DNA of 9,577 nt from an uncultured Bacillaceae bacterium (GTDB taxonomy: Bacteria > Bacillota > Bacilli > Caldalkalibacillales > Caldalkalibacillaceae): assembly GCA_937967685.1 (NCBI GenBank), contig CALBTX010000218.1:1-9577 (forward strand), in the 5' to 3' direction. This document shows positions 6,334 through 9,577 of this stretch, one piece after another. The notes below the pieces were generated by a model. That model saw only the letters and a program-made list of their open reading frames with translations, was not told the DNA's origin and did no database searches. Made by a program: the position numbers and the translations under genes. How positions within the stretch are numbered: the first letter of the stretch is position 1; the number at the start of each line of letters is the position of its first letter.

Positions 6334-9082
6334 CACGACCAAACCCTCTCATTTCCTCTATGCGAGCCAATATTTGTTCACGTTGTTCCCGGTAATTTCT
6401 CAGCTTGTCGCGTTCTTCGTTAACGACCTTTTCCGGCGCTTTGGAGACAAACCCCGGATTGGTCAGTTTTTTCTCCGCTCTTTCAACTTCACTGTTCAGC
6501 CGGTTCAGCTCTTTCTCCAAGCGGGCCAACTCCTGCTCAATGTCGATCAATCCGGCCAAGGGGAGGTATACTTCCGCCCCGTTAACCACGGCGGACATCG
6601 CCTTCTCCGGAACGCTTAAATTCGGATCAATGACCAGTTTTTCCGGATTGGTCAGACGGGCAATAATCTTTTCATTGCGCCGTATCATTGTTTGCTGGCG
6701 CTCACCGGCCGGTTTAATCAACAATTCAACAGGCTTCCCGAGCGGGACGTCCACTTCGGCGCGAATATTGCGGACGGAACGAACAATGTCCATGATCACA
6801 CCCATCTCTTTTTCTGTTTCAGGGGCATGAAATTGATCGTTCGTTTCCGGCCAGGAAGCGATCATAATGCTCTCTCCCTCATGGGGCAGGTGCTGCCAGA
6901 TTTCCTCAGTGATAAAAGGCATGAACGGATGGAGCAAACGCAGCGTCTGGTCGAGCGTATGGGCCAGAACGGATTGCGTTTGTTTTCGTGCTTCGGCGTC
7001 TTCTCCGTAAAGCGGAATTTTGGCCATCTCGATATACCAGTCACACAATTCATCCCAAATGAAGCTGTACAGGATACGGCCGACTTCTCCGAATTCGTAC
7101 TGCTCAGCCAAACGAGTCACATCGGCAATCGTTTGATTCAGACGGTGTAAAATCCAGCGGTTGGGCGGGGCGAGTTCTCCATCCAAACGGATATCTTCCA
7201 CCTTGAAATTTTTCAGGTTCATGATTGCAAAGCGGGATGCGTTCCAAATTTTGTTGGCAAAATTGCGGGCCGACTCGACCTTTTCCCAATGAAAGCGCAG
7301 GTCATGTCCCGGGGAACTTCCGGTGGCCAGCATAAAACGCAGGGCATCCGCCCCATGTTTTTCGATGACATCCATCGGATCAACGCCGTTGCCCAATGAT
7401 TTAGACATTTTGCGTCCTTCAGCGTCCCGGATCAATCCGTGGATGAGCACGTCGCGGAACGGGCGCTGCTCTGTAAACTCCAGGGATGTGAAAATCATCC
7501 GCGCCACCCAGAAATAGATGATATCGTATCCGGTCACTAAACAATCCGTCGGATAAAAACGGCGCATGTCTTCCGTTTCTTCCGGCCAGCCCATGGTGGA
7601 AAAAGGCCATAATCCCGAAGAGAACCACGTGTCGAGCACATCTTCATCTTGCTTCAACTCGGCTGTTCCGTATTTTTCCCGGGCTATTTTGCGGGCTTCT
7701 TCTTCCGTACGGGCGACGATGACGTCACCGTTCGGTGTATACCAAGCCGGAATGCGGTGTCCCCACCACAACTGACGGGAAATACACCAATCGCGGACAT
7801 TTTCAATCCAATGCAAATATATTTTTTCGAAACGCTCGGGCACAAAATGGACTTTCGTACCCTCTTCTTGTTGCAGGCGAATGGCCTGTTTGGCCAGCGG
7901 TTTCATCTTGACAAACCACTGCGTGGACAAATAGGGTTCGACGACGGCGCCGCTGCGTTGACTGTGCCCCACGTTGTGCACATGATCTTCCACTTTAAAC
8001 AGAATGCCTTCTTCCCGCAGATCATGGACGATTTGTTTTCGGCACTCAAAACGGTCCAATCCTTGATACTTTCCGGCGTTTTCATTCATTTTTCCCGACT
8101 CGTCCATGACAAGGACTTGTTCCAAATCATGTCTTTGACCGATCTCAAAGTCGTTCGGATCATGGGCGGGTGTAATTTTCACCGCGCCGCTGCCAAATTC
8201 GCGATCGACATACTTGTCGGCAATGATCTCGATTTCCCGGCCGACGATGGGCAATTTGACTTTTTGGCCGATCAAATGCTGATAACGTTCGTCGTCGGGA
8301 TGAACGGCAACGGCCGTATCCCCGAGCATTGTTTCCGGACGGGTCGTGGCCACTTCAATATGACCGCTGCCGTCCGCCAGCGGATATTTCATATGATACA
8401 GCGCACCTTGCACTTCTTTGTATTCCACTTCAATATCCGACAAGGCCGTCTGTGTTTCAGGGTCCCAATTAATGATATATTTGCCCCGGTAAATTAAGCC
8501 TTGTTCATAAAGACGGACAAATACTTCCCGCACCGCTTTGGACAGTCCTTCGTCCAAAGTGAACCGTTCTCTTGAATAATCGACAGAAAGCCCCAGCTTG
8601 GACCATTGCTGGCGGATCAAAGCGGCATATTCCTCTTTCCAGGCCCAGGTCACTTCCAAAAATTTCTCCCGGCCTAAATCATGCCGGCTTTTTCCCTCGT
8701 CCTTTAATTTCGCCTCCACGCGGGCTTGTGTGGCAATGCCGGCATGGTCCATACCCGGCAGCCACAAGGCAGCATATCCCTGCATTCGTTTCATGCGGAT
8801 GAGCATATCCTGCAGCGTCCCGTCCCAGGCATGTCCCAGATGAAGTTTGCCGGTGACATTCGGCGGAGGAATGACAATTGTGTACGTTGCCTTCTTCTGT
8901 TCATCAGCTTCAGGCGGCGTAAAAAAACCTTTTTCTTGCCAATACGCATACCACTTGGCTTCGGTTTCAGCCGGGTCATATTTCGTCGGCATGGAAACCT
9001 CGTTCGTCTGACGAGCATGACTTTCGGCGTGAATATCGAATTGACTGCGACGCTCACGTGTTCTTTCTTGATTCTCGTTCAT
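6320..9082 (-). CDS. valS: Valyl-tRNA synthetase
   Basis: This class I synthetase charges tRNA-Val. The catalytic signatures are present: PPPNVTGKLHLGHAWDGT with the HIGH-type HLGH (about 81-84) and KMSKS (about 558-562). The editing domain that removes mischarged threonine shows TTRPETMLGDTAVAVHP and HDPNDFEIGQRHD. The last 70 or so residues form the Glu/Lys/Leu-rich coiled coil of ValS that contacts tRNA. The chosen ATG has AAAAGGAG at 9094-9101, 11 nt upstream, and gives 920 residues. An inner ATG at 8992 (MPTKYDP, GAGG 5 nt upstream) would give 890, closer to the usual length of about 880, so the first 30 residues are uncertain. The frame extends to a TTG at 9169, but that lies in the leader next to the terminator. 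Expression is controlled by the T-box leader. Confidence 0.97.
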   Translation of the reverse strand: MNENQERTRERRSQFDIHAESHARQTNEVSMPTKYDPAETEAKWYAYWQEKGFFTPPEADEQKKATYTIVIPPPNVTGKLHLGHAWDGTLQDMLIRMKRMQGYAALWLPGMDHAGIATQARVEAKLKDEGKSRHDLGREKFLEVTWAWKEEYAALIRQQWSKLGLSVDYSRERFTLDEGLSKAVREVFVRLYEQGLIYRGKYIINWDPETQTALSDIEVEYKEVQGALYHMKYPLADGSGHIEVATTRPETMLGDTAVAVHPDDERYQHLIGQKVKLPIVGREIEIIADKYVDREFGSGAVKITPAHDPNDFEIGQRHDLEQVLVMDESGKMNENAGKYQGLDRFECRKQIVHDLREEGILFKVEDHVHNVGHSQRSGAVVEPYLSTQWFVKMKPLAKQAIRLQQEEGTKVHFVPERFEKIYLHWIENVRDWCISRQLWWGHRIPAWYTPNGDVIVARTEEEARKIAREKYGTAELKQDEDVLDTWFSSGLWPFSTMGWPEETEDMRRFYPTDCLVTGYDIIYFWVARMIFTSLEFTEQRPFRDVLIHGLIRDAEGRKMSKSLGNGVDPMDVIEKHGADALRFMLATGSSPGHDLRFHWEKVESARNFANKIWNASRFAIMNLKNFKVEDIRLDGELAPPNRWILHRLNQTIADVTRLAEQYEFGEVGRILYSFIWDELCDWYIEMAKIPLYGEDAEARKQTQSVLAHTLDQTLRLLHPFMPFITEEIWQHLPHEGESIMIASWPETNDQFHAPETEKEMGVIMDIVRSVRNIRAEVDVPLGKPVELLIKPAGERQQTMIRRNEKIIARLTNPEKLVIDPNLSVPEKAMSAVVNGAEVYLPLAGLIDIEQELARLEKELNRLNSEVERAEKKLTNPGFVSKAPEKVVNEERDKLRNYREQREQILARIEEMRGFGRDERE
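6344..6350 (-). promoter_or_regulatory. folC ribosome binding site within valS
   Basis: GAGAGGG lies in the last codons of valS, 7 nt before GTG 6336 and 10 nt before ATG 6333. It would allow translation of folC to be coupled to completion of valS. Confidence 0.55.
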
Positions 9083-9093
9083 AACTTTCAACG

Positions 9094-9101
9094 CTCCTTT
9101 T
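9094..9101 (-). promoter_or_regulatory. valS ribosome binding site
   Basis: AAAAGGAG is a strong site 11 nt before ATG 9082, slightly longer spacing than ideal. It is the best ribosome binding site between the leader terminator and the catalytic domain. Confidence 0.65.
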
Positions 9102-9147
9102 CGGTCATTAAGCAGTAAACGGACTTCAACACGAAGCAATATATTGA

Positions 9148-9179
9148 CTTCAATGATAAAAACCTTCAATGATAAAAAG
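9148..9179 (-). repeat. 16-bp tandem duplication at the leader terminator U-tract
   Basis: On the plus strand, CTTCAATGATAAAAAC (9148-9163) is followed directly by CTTCAATGATAAAAAG (9164-9179), identical at 15 of 16 positions. The right-hand copy contains the U-tract of the T-box terminator, so the transcript carries two UUUUUAUCAUUGAAG segments. It looks like a recent local duplication. Confidence 0.85.
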
Positions 9180-9209
9180 CCCTCTCATCCATAAAGGACG
9201 AAGAGAGCT
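9174..9209 (-). terminator. T-box leader terminator
   Basis: On the minus strand the stem is AGCUCUC, one unpaired U, UCGUCC, loop UUUAU, then GGAUGA and GAGGGCU, followed by a U-run. Thirteen pairs form, including two G-U pairs. Its 5' arm contains bases also needed for the antiterminator at 9193-9225, so the two structures exclude each other. Confidence 0.88.
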
Positions 9210-9430
9210 CCGCGGTACCACCTTTGTTCACCTATCGATGCCATATCGACAGGAACACTCCAGGATGTAACGGTCCTCCCGATTTTCCTTACTCACCGTG
9301 CGGCTTCAGGAAAATAGACTCCAGGGCGACGTTCAACAGGTTCATCACGGGAAATGTTTCAGCCGCGCATTTCCCTCTCTGTCTGAATCCGCTGTTTACT
9401 CTTCCCTTTCAACGCCTGACAGTATCAGCG
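9174..9430 (-). promoter_or_regulatory. T-box leader (tRNA-Val responsive) of valS
   Basis: T-box leaders sense uncharged tRNA and control antitermination. The T-box AACAAAGGUGGUACCGCG lies at 9211-9228. Stem I has a specifier loop with AAGAGUA (9397-9403) facing GAACGUCG (9327-9334), flanked by AACAG/CUGUU and AGGG/CCCU helices. The loop carries GUC, a valine codon, at 9328-9330. Stem III is CCUGUCGAU/AUCGAUAGG (9231-9253). The antiterminator is AAAGG, bulge UGGUACC, GCGGAG, loop CUCU, CUUCGU, CCUUU (9193-9225). The variable base of the UGGN bulge is U, which would pair with A73 of tRNA-Val. Low charging of tRNA-Val would let transcription continue into valS and probably folC. The 5' boundary is approximate. 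Confidence 0.94.
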
Positions 9431-9521
9431 ATGCGTTTGTTTCATTTTATCCTATCCATCTGCAAACCGCTGTTTTCATCTTGATGATTCTGCTAACCAT
9501 TAGTGTACGAAAAGTGTACAT

Positions 9522-9547
9522 ATTGTACGACCTTATTGTACGACCTT
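9522..9547 (-). repeat. 13-bp perfect tandem repeat over the valS -10 box
   Basis: On the plus strand ATTGTACGACCTT occurs twice in a row (9522-9534 and 9535-9547). On the minus strand each copy carries a TACAAT -10 hexamer, so the promoter has two -10 boxes 13 nt apart. Only the upstream one is 17 nt from the TTGACT -35. Confidence 0.9.
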
Positions 9548-9563
9548 GACATAGAGGAGTCAA
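9535..9563 (-). promoter_or_regulatory. sigma-A promoter of valS
   Basis: TTGACT (9558-9563) and TACAAT (9535-9540) are separated by 17 nt, each matching 5 of 6 consensus positions. Transcription would start near 9528, about 355 nt before the end of the T-box terminator and about 445 nt before valS. The region 9543-9566 is also an inverted repeat with the -35 in one arm. Confidence 0.82.
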
Positions 9564-9566
9564 GGT
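9543..9566. repeat. Inverted repeat overlapping the valS -35 box
   Basis: ACCTTGAC (9543-9550) and GTCAAGGT (9559-9566) are perfect 8-bp complements around an 8-nt centre. It could be a repressor site or the hairpin of an upstream terminator; no clear U-run follows it on the minus strand. Confidence 0.6.
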
Positions 9567-9577
9567 TGGCGAGTTTG

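Noticed and set aside
7649..8497. 282-codon open frame on the plus strand
   Set aside because: It lies wholly antisense to valS editing and catalytic regions, has no recognisable domain, and is the kind of mirror frame expected from the codon use of a long conserved gene.
9083..9169. Extension of ValS to TTG 9169
   Set aside because: The codons lie in the leader duplication just after the terminator, with no ribosome binding site before the TTG.
9389..9475. Direct repeat CCGCTGTTT at 9389-9397 and 9467-9475
   Set aside because: It is a nine-base repeat only, one copy lying in stem I of the T-box; likely coincidence.
9447..9521. 24-codon minus-strand frame in the valS leader (starts MYTFRTLMV)
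   Set aside because: It starts only about 7 nt after the predicted transcript start without a ribosome binding site and is not valine rich, so it is not a convincing leader peptide.

Overview
The window comes from a chromosome of a Gram-positive endospore former, most likely a member of the Bacillales. The evidence is the gene order valS-folC-spoIIB-like-radC-mreB-mreC-mreD, AGGAG-type ribosome binding sites, a T-box leader ahead of valS, and a SpoIIB-type SPOR protein. Base composition is moderate. I cannot name the genus. All seven genes are on the minus strand, so transcription runs from the right edge to the left edge. I saw no mobile elements, CRISPR arrays, rRNA or tRNA genes.

Right end (about 9083-9577): a sigma-A-type promoter (-35 TTGACT, 17 nt spacer, -10 TACAAT) leads into a T-box leader of about 350 nt. 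The specifier loop (GUC, valine), stem III, antiterminator and terminator can all be drawn from the sequence. Two short tandem duplications sit here: 13 bp over the -10 box and 16 bp over the terminator U-tract.

Middle (4999-9082): valS (valyl-tRNA synthetase) and folC (folylpolyglutamate/dihydrofolate synthase) overlap or abut and are probably co-transcribed. A membrane-anchored SPOR-domain protein of the SpoIIB type (3644-4906) follows after about 90 nt and ends at a clear intrinsic terminator (3529-3570).

Left part (92-3476): a candidate promoter after that terminator could start a second unit: radC (JAB/MPN-domain RadC protein), then mreB, mreC and mreD. These three encode the actin-like filament, the membrane organiser and the membrane partner of the cell-elongation machinery. 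mreB-mreC are 10 nt apart and mreC-mreD overlap by 4 nt, which implies tight co-expression. The last 91 nt hold no convincing gene.

The layout matches the conserved Bacillus valS...mreBCD neighbourhood, but comC and maf, present between folC and radC in B. subtilis, are absent here. This is mainly ordinary housekeeping DNA. I found no convincing new biological system. The most distinctive signals are the valS leader duplications, the missing maf/comC, and several lineage-specific protein ends.
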